This document shows positions 6,971-14,014 of a DNA stretch of 19,897 nucleotides, one piece after another; the stretch's first letter is position 1, and the number at the start of each line of letters is the position of its first letter. Source of the DNA: Thermoplasmatales archaeon ex4484_6 (GTDB taxonomy: Archaea > Thermoplasmatota > Penumbrarchaeia > Penumbrarchaeales > Penumbrarchaeaceae). Position numbers and translations under genes: made by a program. The stretch is taken from NCBI GenBank assembly GCA_002254385.1, contig NJDO01000019.1:1-19897 (forward strand), in the 5' to 3' direction. Below the pieces are notes generated by a model. The model searched no databases, was not told where the DNA came from, and saw only the letters and a list, made by a program, of their open reading frames with translations.

Positions 6971-8869
6971 TCATCCGACGAACCTTGGTCTCATCGACAG
7001 AAGCAGGGGCATTCCCAGAGTGTCCCACGTCATGCCCTTCTGCTCCCTTTCCAGTTCCCTTTTCAGCTCCTCCAGTGTCATCTCGAATTGAGGTTTCCCC
7101 TTCTCCCTCTTTCTCACGGTCAATATCTTCTTCGAAGCTTCCTTGTCGCCTATGACGGCGATATATGGTATCCATTCCTTCTCGGCGTCCCTGATCTTCC
7201 TTCCGACGGTCCTGTCCGTGTCCTCGATATCCACCCTCACATGTTTCAGTTCGGAAGCGATCTCCCTGCACAGCTCCAGATGCTCCTCGGAAACGGGGAT
7301 CAGTCTCAGCTGCGTGGGGGAGAGCCAGTAGGGAAGTTTCGTCGGCTCTCCCTTGAGGGATCTCAGGTGAGCCCTCTCGAGAAGGGCGTACATGACCCTC
7401 TCGATCGCTCCCGAGGGGGATAGATGAAGTATGAGAGGATGTTTTCTTTCCCCGTCCACATCCGTGTAGAGAATGTTGTAGCGCTCACCGTTCTCGACAT
7501 CTATCTGGTCGGTGGTAAGGGCGGATCCCTTTCCCATGGCATCCACGAAATTGAACTCGTACTTGAGAAGGAAGTAGAAGAATCTCTCCTTCCACATCTC
7601 GACGACCACGGGTCTTCCGTACGACCTTGCCATCTCGGCAATGAATTCCCTGTTCTCCTCGTAGAAGTCCTTTGTTACCCTGACTGCCATCTGAAGCTCG
7701 TCAGGCATGGAGAATCCGATGTCCGAGAGTATCGACCGCGCCAGTTCGAACCTCACCATCATCTCATCCTTGGCCTGTTCCAGTCCGGCGCAGAGTGCGT
7801 GGCAGTCCGGCATCGTGAAGGCGCGGAGCCTTCTCAGGCCCGAGAGCTCCCCACGCTGTTCCACACGAAAACTGTATCTTGTCAGCTCGTAGAGCCTCAA
7901 CGGCATCTGCCTGTAGGAAATTGTGGCATCATGGGCCATGAGGAACTGGCCGAAACAGGCGGCGAACCTGAGGAACACCCTCTTGTCCGGCGTGTCTATG
8001 GTGTACTGTCTCGCCGGGAATCTGTCGAGGTACGATTTAAGGGAGGGGTGTTCGAAATCATACATTATGGGGCTCTCTATCTCCATCCCCCCGTAGTCCT
8101 TCACCCTGCTGGTGACGAAACGTTCGAGAAGTGATTTGATGAGCCTCCCTTTCGGGTAGTAGCGGAGATTTCCCGGATCCGAACCCGGTTCGTAATCGGC
8201 GATCTCAAGCGCCCTCATGTACTTTACGTGGGGGGGTTCGTCCGAAACCTTTCTGCTTTTTGAGATCTCGTAATGGAGGAAACGCTCGAGATCCTCCATT
8301 CCCGAAAGATCGAAACCCTCGATGCGTCCGTTCTCCTCCCTTACAGGATGCAGCCCTCCTTCGGTATCCAGGATGAACCACTCGGATCTGGCGATTTCCT
8401 CGCTCTTCAGGGCTTTGGAGACTTCCTCCTCTTTCTTCTTCTTGTCGACATACGGCCTGATCTCCCTGGAAAGTTCGGAGAGGGGATGACCCTTGCATGA
8501 AACCTTGAATGATTTGTACCATCCGAAGGGGGACCTTTTCACCACAAGCCCCGCATCGGCGACGGCTTTCTCGAGCCTTTTCAGCACCTTGACGGCATCC
8601 GATGATCCCGCAAGGTCAGAGGAAAGGTGGGCATAAGGATAGAGCATGATACGGTCCGTCTTCACGTTCGATGCCAGCCCGGTAATGTACTGGACGGCCT
8701 CGCTCACCACATCTTCAATGTATCGAGCGTCCCTGCTTTCCACCGAGCAGAATGCGACTAGGCACTCTTCCATCTGTCCTTTGTCGTCCATGCCCTGCTC
8801 GGCAAGTCCCTTTATGGGCTTGGTCACGCTGTACTCCATGTGATCGGAGTGGATGAGGAGAAGCTTCAT
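6971..8869 (-). CDS. thrS: Threonyl-tRNA synthetase, archaeal type
   Basis: The 632-residue enzyme charges tRNA-Thr with threonine. Residues 1-140 are the archaeal editing domain, related to D-aminoacyl-tRNA deacylase (MKLLLIHSDHMEYS and MLYPYAHLSSDLA), which removes mischarged serine. The class II catalytic core follows, with the usual zinc ligands visible: Cys in FAACFGQF, His in MPDCHAL and His in LILHLSPSGAIER, the last adjoining motif 3. Motif 2 is RYSFRVEQ. The anticodon-binding domain begins near KLPYWLSPTQLRLIPV, and the protein ends in SMRPRFVG as these enzymes do. The frame opens at a TTG at 8890, but that lies only about 14 nt from the TATA box and the family begins at MKLLL, so I start at the ATG at 8869. 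Confidence 0.97.
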   Translation of the reverse strand: MKLLLIHSDHMEYSVTKPIKGLAEQGMDDKGQMEECLVAFCSVESRDARYIEDVVSEAVQYITGLASNVKTDRIMLYPYAHLSSDLAGSSDAVKVLKRLEKAVADAGLVVKRSPFGWYKSFKVSCKGHPLSELSREIRPYVDKKKKEEEVSKALKSEEIARSEWFILDTEGGLHPVREENGRIEGFDLSGMEDLERFLHYEISKSRKVSDEPPHVKYMRALEIADYEPGSDPGNLRYYPKGRLIKSLLERFVTSRVKDYGGMEIESPIMYDFEHPSLKSYLDRFPARQYTIDTPDKRVFLRFAACFGQFLMAHDATISYRQMPLRLYELTRYSFRVEQRGELSGLRRLRAFTMPDCHALCAGLEQAKDEMMVRFELARSILSDIGFSMPDELQMAVRVTKDFYEENREFIAEMARSYGRPVVVEMWKERFFYFLLKYEFNFVDAMGKGSALTTDQIDVENGERYNILYTDVDGERKHPLILHLSPSGAIERVMYALLERAHLRSLKGEPTKLPYWLSPTQLRLIPVSEEHLELCREIASELKHVRVDIEDTDRTVGRKIRDAEKEWIPYIAVIGDKEASKKILTVRKREKGKPQFEMTLEELKRELEREQKGMTWDTLGMPLLLSMRPRFVG

Positions 8870-8895
8870 CTCGATCCCTGTGGAAGTCAAGCCAA

Positions 8896-8910
8896 ATGAT
8901 TACTTAATGA
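8896..8910 (-). promoter_or_regulatory. TATA box for thrS
   Basis: TCATTAAGTAATCAT on the minus strand predicts a transcript start near 8878, about 9 nt before the ATG at 8869. The element overlaps nothing coding and sits in the 62-bp gap after the helical-repeat protein gene. Confidence 0.5.
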
Positions 8911-8931
8911 TATCGAATGGTGAGCGTCCGT

Positions 8932-11268
8932 TCACGATTTCAGAGGGAGGAGCTCTTGACAGTACCTTCTGCTGATCTCCACGAGATGCTCCGCGGCCAC
9001 CACTTCTCCCTTGCTGAGCAGCTTCTGTGCTCTCGAATAGAGGGTCAGGGGTTCGGAGATATCCAAACCTCTCTCCTTCCGCTTGTATATCTCGAACTTG
9101 CTCTCGGTGAGGTCGGTCTCTATCCATCCCCTCCTTTCCTCCGGAAGCTGTATGCCCTTGAACTTGTCGTTGAGGCGGAGGTACCGGTCTATGGCCTCCC
9201 TGTAGCGCCCGAGTTCTTCCATCTTTCTGAGAAGGGGGACCATCTTGTTCTTGATGTGGAACACAACGGGCAGGTCCCTGTGTCTGTCCAGAACGACCTC
9301 CAGGGAATCCCTGTGTATGCTCGTCAGCGCCTTCAGATGCTCGATATGCTCCTTGACCTTTGATCTCATTTCGTGTATTATCTTGTCCATCTGTCTGAGA
9401 CCTTCCTGTGTGGAGCCTTCTTTGATTAGATTCCTTGCTTTCCTGATCCTTCTTTCGATACCGGTCGTATCGAGATTCAGGCTTCTCATCTTGAGGAGCA
9501 GCATCCTCGATTCTATCATCGAAGAGGATATTCTCTTTGCCCTCTCCGCGACTATGCTCTTGATCCTTATCCTCAGCTCATCTCTGAGTGCGGTTCCCTC
9601 CTTTAGGACCCTTTCAAGATCACCGGCACTGAAAGCTTCCTTGACGGAAGCGAAGAGATTCCTGTAGACCTCATGATCCTCGAGCTCGTCAACATGCTCC
9701 ATGAAGGATTCGATCTCATTGTACAGCTTGCGGGCTTCCATCTCCTCCCTCACATGCTTCATGGAGTTGAGCTCATCCTCGAGATCTGTACCTATCACGA
9801 TGACGTCCTCGAACCTTCCCTCCTCGAGGTATCTCTTGAGAAATTTCAGTTTGTTCGAATGTGCGGCGATATCATTGCCCTGACCTTCGAGCACCTTCAA
9901 CCGGTTGGATATCCTTATCTCCATCTCCTTTGCCCTGTCAAAGGTGTCCATTCTCTTTTTCAGTTCATCAAATGAAATCGAGAGGTTCCGCATCAGTCTC
10001 TCGGCGCCAGCATGGTCCCTTTTCCTTATCAGGCTCTCCACGGAATCCACCATTTCCAGTATGTCTGCGAGTTCGGAATGAAGGATGTTCTTCTCTTTCA
10101 ACCTCTCCAACTCGGCCCTCACGGCCTTCAACTGGTCCTTGAGGTTGCCGGATTCCGGCTCCTTGATGTCAAGTATGGTGTTGAGCACTTTCCTGGAAAG
10201 CAGGTTTGCCTTTTCATACTCGTTCACCAGGTAGGCCTTCATGGCCTCATCGAGATCTTCCTTCAGATCTTTCAATACTCCGTCATCCTTCAATTTGCCT
10301 TCTTTCTCGACCTCTTCGATGAGTTCCTTTGCCCTGTAGAGGTTGTCCTGAAGTCTGTTCTCCAGTACGTCCTGAGCTTCGTTCTTCACTGCTTCCAGAC
10401 CTTTCAATGCGATCTGATGCGCCTTGTTGAACCTCTTTTCCCGGAAGAGTTCGTTGGCTTCAAGGAACAGGTCCTTGATCATGTTGAATTTCTCCTTGGA
10501 GAGTTCCGAACCTTCCAGAAATGAATTGAGCTGATCTATCGCTCTTCTTGCATTGTTCTCGATGATGTTGATATCCTCCGCAAGTTCGGGATCGAGAACC
10601 CTGGTTTCCCCCTCCTTCTCCTCTTCCACATTTCCCTCCTCCGGAAGCGGGATGCCCTCCTCGGTTATGTCCAGTATCCCATCTATCTCGGAGAACTCAT
10701 CCTTGAAGGCCTCCATCTCACCGCCGATGGACACAGCAAGCTGATACAGGTTCACCGCTTCCTCCAAGGCTCCCTTCTGGATCTTTATCTCTATCAATTT
10801 CTTGAGGTTCTTCAATATGCTCCAGGCCTCATCCGCATAATTCGATACTAGTTCCGCCTCGTCATCCGGATTGAATGTTCCATCGGCCACCTCACCGTAA
10901 GGTGTGGGAGAAGGTATCCGGATATGTTCCATCCCGACCTCGGGGAGTGTCCCGCCGGTTCCTCCATCGGCGCCGGAAGATGTCGCCCCTTCGGTCTCAG
11001 TTTCTTCGACAGACGAAAAGAGCGTTCTTTCCATCCGCGACCTCTCAATGTTCTCTATCCTGTCGATGGAATCAACGACGTTCTCGACCCTTTCGGTAAA
11101 GGTGGAGAGGTCGTTGCTGAGTTCCTCCTTCAGTGCCCCTGCATCCATGACCTTTTTCATCAGCTTCTCGAAGAGTTCCTGCTCATCCTCATCGAAGCTC
11201 CCCTCATCACCGGTCTCTTCTTCGGTTGTTTCATCCCGGTCCTCTTCTTTATTTTCAACATCCTTCAA
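8932..11268 (-). CDS. 778-residue acidic helical-repeat protein, function unknown
   Basis: There is no signal peptide or membrane segment, so it is probably cytoplasmic. Residues 1-35 are very acidic, 30-90 are helical, and 90-135 form a Gly/Ser/Pro-rich linker. From about 260 to the end, a helical hairpin pattern recurs, built as a helix, a Gly/charged turn, an Ala-rich helix and Leu. The turns fall at about 279, 349, 417, 484, 549, 618, 688 and 754 (for example EEGRFEDV, SAGDLERV, KEGSTQEG, ELGRYREA, SKGEVVAA), a period of 65-74 residues. A related turn (QKGALEEA) is at about 166. The design resembles TPR-like or spectrin-like scaffolds, but I do not recognise the family. The start is a TTG at 11268, the first possible one after an in-frame stop, with GGTGGTGA just upstream. 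It sits between dacZ and thrS. Confidence 0.85.
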   Translation of the reverse strand: MKDVENKEEDRDETTEEETGDEGSFDEDEQELFEKLMKKVMDAGALKEELSNDLSTFTERVENVVDSIDRIENIERSRMERTLFSSVEETETEGATSSGADGGTGGTLPEVGMEHIRIPSPTPYGEVADGTFNPDDEAELVSNYADEAWSILKNLKKLIEIKIQKGALEEAVNLYQLAVSIGGEMEAFKDEFSEIDGILDITEEGIPLPEEGNVEEEKEGETRVLDPELAEDINIIENNARRAIDQLNSFLEGSELSKEKFNMIKDLFLEANELFREKRFNKAHQIALKGLEAVKNEAQDVLENRLQDNLYRAKELIEEVEKEGKLKDDGVLKDLKEDLDEAMKAYLVNEYEKANLLSRKVLNTILDIKEPESGNLKDQLKAVRAELERLKEKNILHSELADILEMVDSVESLIRKRDHAGAERLMRNLSISFDELKKRMDTFDRAKEMEIRISNRLKVLEGQGNDIAAHSNKLKFLKRYLEEGRFEDVIVIGTDLEDELNSMKHVREEMEARKLYNEIESFMEHVDELEDHEVYRNLFASVKEAFSAGDLERVLKEGTALRDELRIRIKSIVAERAKRISSSMIESRMLLLKMRSLNLDTTGIERRIRKARNLIKEGSTQEGLRQMDKIIHEMRSKVKEHIEHLKALTSIHRDSLEVVLDRHRDLPVVFHIKNKMVPLLRKMEELGRYREAIDRYLRLNDKFKGIQLPEERRGWIETDLTESKFEIYKRKERGLDISEPLTLYSRAQKLLSKGEVVAAEHLVEISRRYCQELLPLKS

Positions 11269-11327
11269 ACGTCACCACCGACCGAGCAGGAGCAATCTCT
11301 ATCTGACAATCACTATTCCCGCCCATT

Positions 11328-11340
11328 ATGATATAACCTT
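11328..11340 (-). promoter_or_regulatory. TATA box for the helical-repeat protein gene
   Basis: AAGGTTATATCAT on the minus strand, preceded by a purine-rich stretch (GGAAAAGG) that could serve as a BRE. It predicts a start near 11307 and a leader of about 40 nt ending in the GGTGGTGA ribosome binding site before the TTG at 11268. Confidence 0.6.
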
Positions 11341-11376
11341 TTCCTAGATAATGTTTGAGTATGCGAACGAGCAGGA

Positions 11377-12060
11377 TCAGCACGGGAGCGTGTTCACGGG
11401 TTGAAGTCCGAGAAGCACATCCATGTCCCTGATGGTGCAGAGACGCCTCTCCATTCTGCCCATCTCCTTTCCGTTCATGAACAACGTTATCGTCCCGTTG
11501 CTTGAGAGTGTGATCGCGACGGTCCTCGTCCGGGTTGTGATATACCTTGCGGCCCTCCATCTCGTCCCCGACCCCTTCCCCCGGCTTCTGTTGAAATCGG
11601 AATGGCCGGATTCACATTCCTCTTCCTTGACGTGTATCATCCTTCCGGCGTAATGGAGGTTCCCCCTGACATCGATTACTATGGCGCCATCCAGCTGCGA
11701 GAACGCTTCCACGGTCGGAAGCTGTTTTGCATCCTTGATGTTCACACCATTCCAACCCTTGAACGGATTTATTATCATCTGCGTGCTGTTCCGTCTGATC
11801 CCCTCTATATCCCCTATCAGGAAAATGGCTCCGACGGACCTCCCCTCGTATCCTTTCAATGAAAGGCCCATCAGTATCTCCATTGCCCTCCTGACGGTCT
11901 CATGTTTGGAACCCTTTATGCCGAGACCCGAAAGGATTCCCTTGAGATCACCGTGCATGCACAGAACATGTATGCTTCCGTCGTCGATCCCCCGATCATC
12001 TCCAGAGCTTACCATTTCATTCACGGTCCTGCTGAGGGGAATGGGGTCCGGCCCCTTCAA
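11377..12060 (-). CDS. dacZ: DacZ-type diadenylate cyclase with an altered catalytic motif
   Basis: The C-terminal half matches the DisA_N/DAC domain, which joins two ATP into cyclic di-AMP, a signal tied to potassium and osmotic balance. GAIFLIGDIE (77-86) and INPFKGWNG (97-105) agree with archaeal DacZ, and the DGA motif is present at 124-126 (LDGAIVID). The second motif, normally GTRHRAA, reads GTRWRAA here: Trp168 replaces His. The later S-E-x-x-G-T segment reads LSSNGT, so the usual Glu is also missing. The protein may be a weak, altered or inactive cyclase. The start is a TTG at 12060 whose bases overlap the stop of the RHH gene (TTGA), indicating translational coupling; Met16 at 12015 is an alternative start. 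The family call is firm, the activity less so. Confidence 0.8.
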   Translation of the reverse strand: MKGPDPIPLSRTVNEMVSSGDDRGIDDGSIHVLCMHGDLKGILSGLGIKGSKHETVRRAMEILMGLSLKGYEGRSVGAIFLIGDIEGIRRNSTQMIINPFKGWNGVNIKDAKQLPTVEAFSQLDGAIVIDVRGNLHYAGRMIHVKEEECESGHSDFNRSRGKGSGTRWRAARYITTRTRTVAITLSSNGTITLFMNGKEMGRMERRLCTIRDMDVLLGLQPVNTLPC

Positions 12061-12512
12061 CCGGACCCCTTTTCGGGAACCTCATCTTGGTCCATTTCCC
12101 CTTCAAGGTCTTCTTCTTCATCCAGGAGCGATAGTTCATCGACCCCTGTTTTGCGGGTGGTAAGTGGGACAGCCGGGGAGAATTCCCTCATATCCTTGAG
12201 TCTATCCGCGAACGATATCAGTTTCTGAAGGTCGTTCGACAGATAAGCATCGAAGGCCTTATGGAACATGTCCTGTGGTTCGGATATTGCCCCTATTCTC
12301 AAAAGTTGAGAAAGAACATGCGTTTCCATCAGGGTTAGAGAGATCCTCAACGATGTTGGGGACATCTCCTCTTCCATTTCCCGGATATAGTGTATCAATG
12401 CTTTCCTGACGTAGTTGCTGACCGAGATACTTCTCTCATCCGCTTCGGATTGGATCCGGCGGAGAAGTTCCGGGTCGATCTTCAATGTCATCTTGCTGCT
12501 CAATCGAGGCAT
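12057..12512 (-). CDS. Ribbon-helix-helix (CopG/Arc-type) DNA-binding protein
   Basis: This 151-residue protein begins with an RHH domain at about 6-48: a beta strand (KMTLKIDPEL), then two helices (LLRRIQSEADERS and VSNYVRKALIHYIREM). RHH proteins bind operators as dimers, usually as repressors. Residues 50-110 form a second helical domain (TSLRISLTLMETHVLSQLLRIGAI) that could sense a ligand or partner, and the tail is acidic. I chose the ATG at 12512 because GGTGACC lies just before it; the frame opens 13 codons earlier without support. Its stop overlaps the start of dacZ by 4 nt, so the two are one translational unit. Autoregulation is suggested by a palindrome (AGGTAAGACCT, 12604-12614) at its promoter. 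A role in regulating c-di-AMP-linked genes is inference. Confidence 0.82.
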   Translation of the reverse strand: MPRLSSKMTLKIDPELLRRIQSEADERSISVSNYVRKALIHYIREMEEEMSPTSLRISLTLMETHVLSQLLRIGAISEPQDMFHKAFDAYLSNDLQKLISFADRLKDMREFSPAVPLTTRKTGVDELSLLDEEEDLEGEMDQDEVPEKGSG

Positions 12513-12603
12513 ACGGTCACCTTTGTGGTGCGGTCCCTTGGGACAGGTCAAACCTACCCCCGCAGTGCATCCCTATTTCACCCTCATCATGAAAGTCAGA
12601 CGA

Positions 12604-12620
12604 AGGTAAGACCTATATGT
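12604..12620 (-). promoter_or_regulatory. TATA box with adjoining palindrome upstream of the RHH-dacZ operon
   Basis: On the minus strand ACATATAGG (TATA core at 12614-12618) is followed at once by AGGTCTTACCT, a perfect interrupted palindrome at 12604-12614. A palindrome against the downstream edge of the TATA box is where an autorepressor would block TFIIB or polymerase. The predicted transcript start is near 12590, which is also the ATG of a five-codon ORF (MMRVK, stop at 12573). The leader to the RHH start is about 78 nt. Confidence 0.4.
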
Positions 12621-12667
12621 TCTTTATTGTTAAAATATTTTTCCTAGGTTGGCAATTGATTTTGAAT

Positions 12668-12687
12668 GGTCATATAAATGTATGACC
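12668..12687 (+). repeat. 7-bp perfect inverted repeat centred on a TATA-like box
   Basis: The sequence is GGTCATA, a 6-nt spacer TAAATG, then TATGACC. The box CATATAAATG inside it would serve as a plus-strand TATA element with a start near 12700; read on the other strand, TTTATATG could serve the RHH side. The layout resembles an operator laid over a promoter. Confidence 0.5.
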
Positions 12688-12703
12688 TTCGGTATCCTTC
12701 CTC

Positions 12704-12733
12704 CTTACTGCAGGGGATCGGAAACCCAGTAAG
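12704..12733 (+). other. Predicted RNA hairpin in the intergenic gap
   Basis: CTTACTG (12704-12710) pairs perfectly with CAGTAAG (12727-12733). An alternative pairs CTTACT with AGTAAG and GGG (12713-12715) with CCC (12725-12727), leaving a three-base bulge. There is no U-run on either side, so it is not an obvious terminator. If the box at 12668-12687 is a plus-strand promoter, the hairpin would form right at the 5' end of the transcript. Confidence 0.4.
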
Positions 12734-12879
12734 CGGGTTATGCGGTACATAGAGACATTCAAAGGAAAACATACGAAAGTATGGCTTGAATTTTCCCGGG
12801 ATGAAGAGAGATCACCGTTCCGCTCTATTCAATGTATTTCATGCCAAGGATACGCGGACTGCGGCGCACGGGCCCCGGT

Positions 12880-13425
12880 TCAATGCTTGATGAAGAGATG
12901 GTATTTCTGGGAAGTGTCCTCCATCTCCTGAATGATCCTCTGGCACAGATGTTTCTCGGGCTGGTGCAGATTCGCCCGTATGCTGAGATCCTCGAAATCC
13001 TTGAACGGTCCCTTCTTTCTCTCTTCCAGAATGTGCCACATCGTCTTCTTACCGAGGCCCGGTATGAGTTCGAGCATGTGAAGCCTCGTTGATATGGCCT
13101 GAGCCTCATTGAAGAATCGAATGAACTTCTCCTCGTCATTCTTAATTATCTCTTCGATGATGTAAGGCAGTTCCGACTGCGCGGCAGCGGTGAGGTCGAA
13201 AAAGTTGATCCTTCTCTTGACATGCTGTATCTTGTCGCGCCTTTCCAGCTCCTTTCCGATGTATACCTTCTCTCCTATCATGAGGCTTGCTCCGGGTTTG
13301 GGGGAGAGCTCCAGGAGCTTGAATTCCGTTTCCCCGAGACCGTAAGCTACCGGCTCCCTCTTGAAGGTCTTCCTTTCGGGATGACCCTGGGGCAGATAGT
13401 CGAGAATGTATGCATAATCCTCCAA
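12880..13425 (-). CDS. DUF655 (COG1491) RNA-binding-type protein
   Basis: This 181-residue archaeal protein has an N-terminal beta-rich, OB-like part that starts EDYAYILDYLPQGHP and includes MIGEKVYIGKELERRDKI, then a helix-hairpin-helix region at about 115-140 (LHMLELIPGLGKKTMWHILEERK). The family is conserved in archaea beside ribosomal protein L21e and Rpo4 and is presumed to bind nucleic acid in translation or rRNA work; its exact role is not established. The start is a TTG at 13425 with a strong ribosome binding site (GGAGGAGAT, 7 nt before). It follows rpo4 by 23 nt with no promoter between, so the two are co-transcribed. The rsmA/ksgA gene that often follows it in archaea is absent here. 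Confidence 0.92.
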   Translation of the reverse strand: MEDYAYILDYLPQGHPERKTFKREPVAYGLGETEFKLLELSPKPGASLMIGEKVYIGKELERRDKIQHVKRRINFFDLTAAAQSELPYIIEEIIKNDEEKFIRFFNEAQAISTRLHMLELIPGLGKKTMWHILEERKKGPFKDFEDLSIRANLHQPEKHLCQRIIQEMEDTSQKYHLFIKH

Positions 13426-13448
13426 GACAAATCTCCTCCGTGACCTAC

Positions 13449-13886
13449 CTATTCTCTGTGGGCATCGATGATCTCGAGTATTGCCTTGAGCTCTTCCGGC
13501 TGAAGTGTGAACCGGTCCTTTGCAAAAACCTGTCTCAGCTCGGTTTCATCCCTGGGCATGAGTTCCGCTATCTTGTATGCATGAACCTCGGTCACCCTTT
13601 CTATCTTGATCAATTCCCCTATCATCTTCTTAGCGGTTTTGGCAGAGATTCTCATGAAAGTGGAGACATGCTCCATTGCCGCTCTTTTTTCAAAGGAGAG
13701 CTTGCTTAGCGGGTCTATCTCGCCTTCCTCTCCCTCCTCTTCCGCTCTCTCTTCCATGAACCTTCTCTCGCCGAAGTCCTTTTCCGGTCCGTGGTATATC
13801 TTGTCGGGTTTTTCAAGTGACTTTTCCAGTATGGTCTTGACCTCGGCATGGGTCAGTAGTTTCTCATTCTCCTCATCCTGCGACAT
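13449..13886 (-). CDS. rpo4: DNA-directed RNA polymerase subunit Rpo4 (RpoF)
   Basis: Rpo4 pairs with Rpo7 to form the stalk of archaeal RNA polymerase, the counterpart of eukaryotic Rpb4. The 145-residue sequence shows the N-terminal tip-associated part (LLTHAEVKTILEKSLEK) and the helical HRDC-like C-terminal domain (AAMEHVSTFMRISAKTAKKMIGELIKI, then ELMPRDETELRQVFAKDRFTL). An acidic insert (ERAEEEGEEGEIDPLSK, about 46-62) makes it longer than the usual 105-120 residues. It has its own TATA box 25 nt before the ATG, so it can be expressed apart from pus10-rpl21e, and it continues into the DUF655 gene. Confidence 0.95.
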   Translation of the reverse strand: MSQDEENEKLLTHAEVKTILEKSLEKPDKIYHGPEKDFGERRFMEERAEEEGEEGEIDPLSKLSFEKRAAMEHVSTFMRISAKTAKKMIGELIKIERVTEVHAYKIAELMPRDETELRQVFAKDRFTLQPEELKAILEIIDAHRE

Positions 13887-13905
13887 CTCGATTCCCCCGA
13901 TATCG

Positions 13906-13915
13906 TTTTTTTATG
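13906..13915 (-). promoter_or_regulatory. Proximal TATA box for rpo4
   Basis: GCATAAAAAA on the minus strand is centred about 25 nt before the ATG at 13886, giving a leaderless message. A second TATA-like box, GTATTTAATA at 13961-13970, could add a longer transcript. The 128-bp gap between rpl21e and rpo4 holds nothing else visible. Confidence 0.6.
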
Positions 13916-14014
13916 CTTTTTCCATCCTGGACCGGCTTCTGATGGTATGTGGATTGTCCATATTAAATACTTTCCGAAACCGGAATACATACCCTCAGGA
14001 GGACCAGAAAGTTA

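Larger units (their letters stand above)
12513..12879. other. 367-base gap without a confident gene
   Basis: The gap lies between the start of the RHH gene and the stop of the DUF655 gene. It holds the RHH promoter and leader, a 10-bp AT palindrome (AAAATATTTT, about 12632-12641), the inverted repeat at 12668-12687 and the hairpin at 12704-12733. A plus-strand frame from the ATG at 12740 to 12931 (63 residues, with four Cys near its middle) follows the hairpin. It overlaps the DUF655 3' end by 52 bp, has no visible ribosome binding site and matches nothing I know, so I do not call it as a gene. Confidence 0.6.

Noticed and set aside
7424..8134. 236-codon plus-strand frame
   Set aside because: It lies wholly antisense to thrS, whose motifs are unmistakable, and has no family features.
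12704..12733. Hairpin considered as a k-turn (H/ACA or C/D type guide RNA) or as a terminator
   Set aside because: The three-base bulge is not followed by the GA/AG pairs of a k-turn, and there are no C, D or ACA boxes and no U-run.
12880..12905. GTTCAATGC resembling a tRNA T-loop
   Set aside because: The flanking bases do not form a five-pair T-stem and no acceptor or anticodon arm is nearby.
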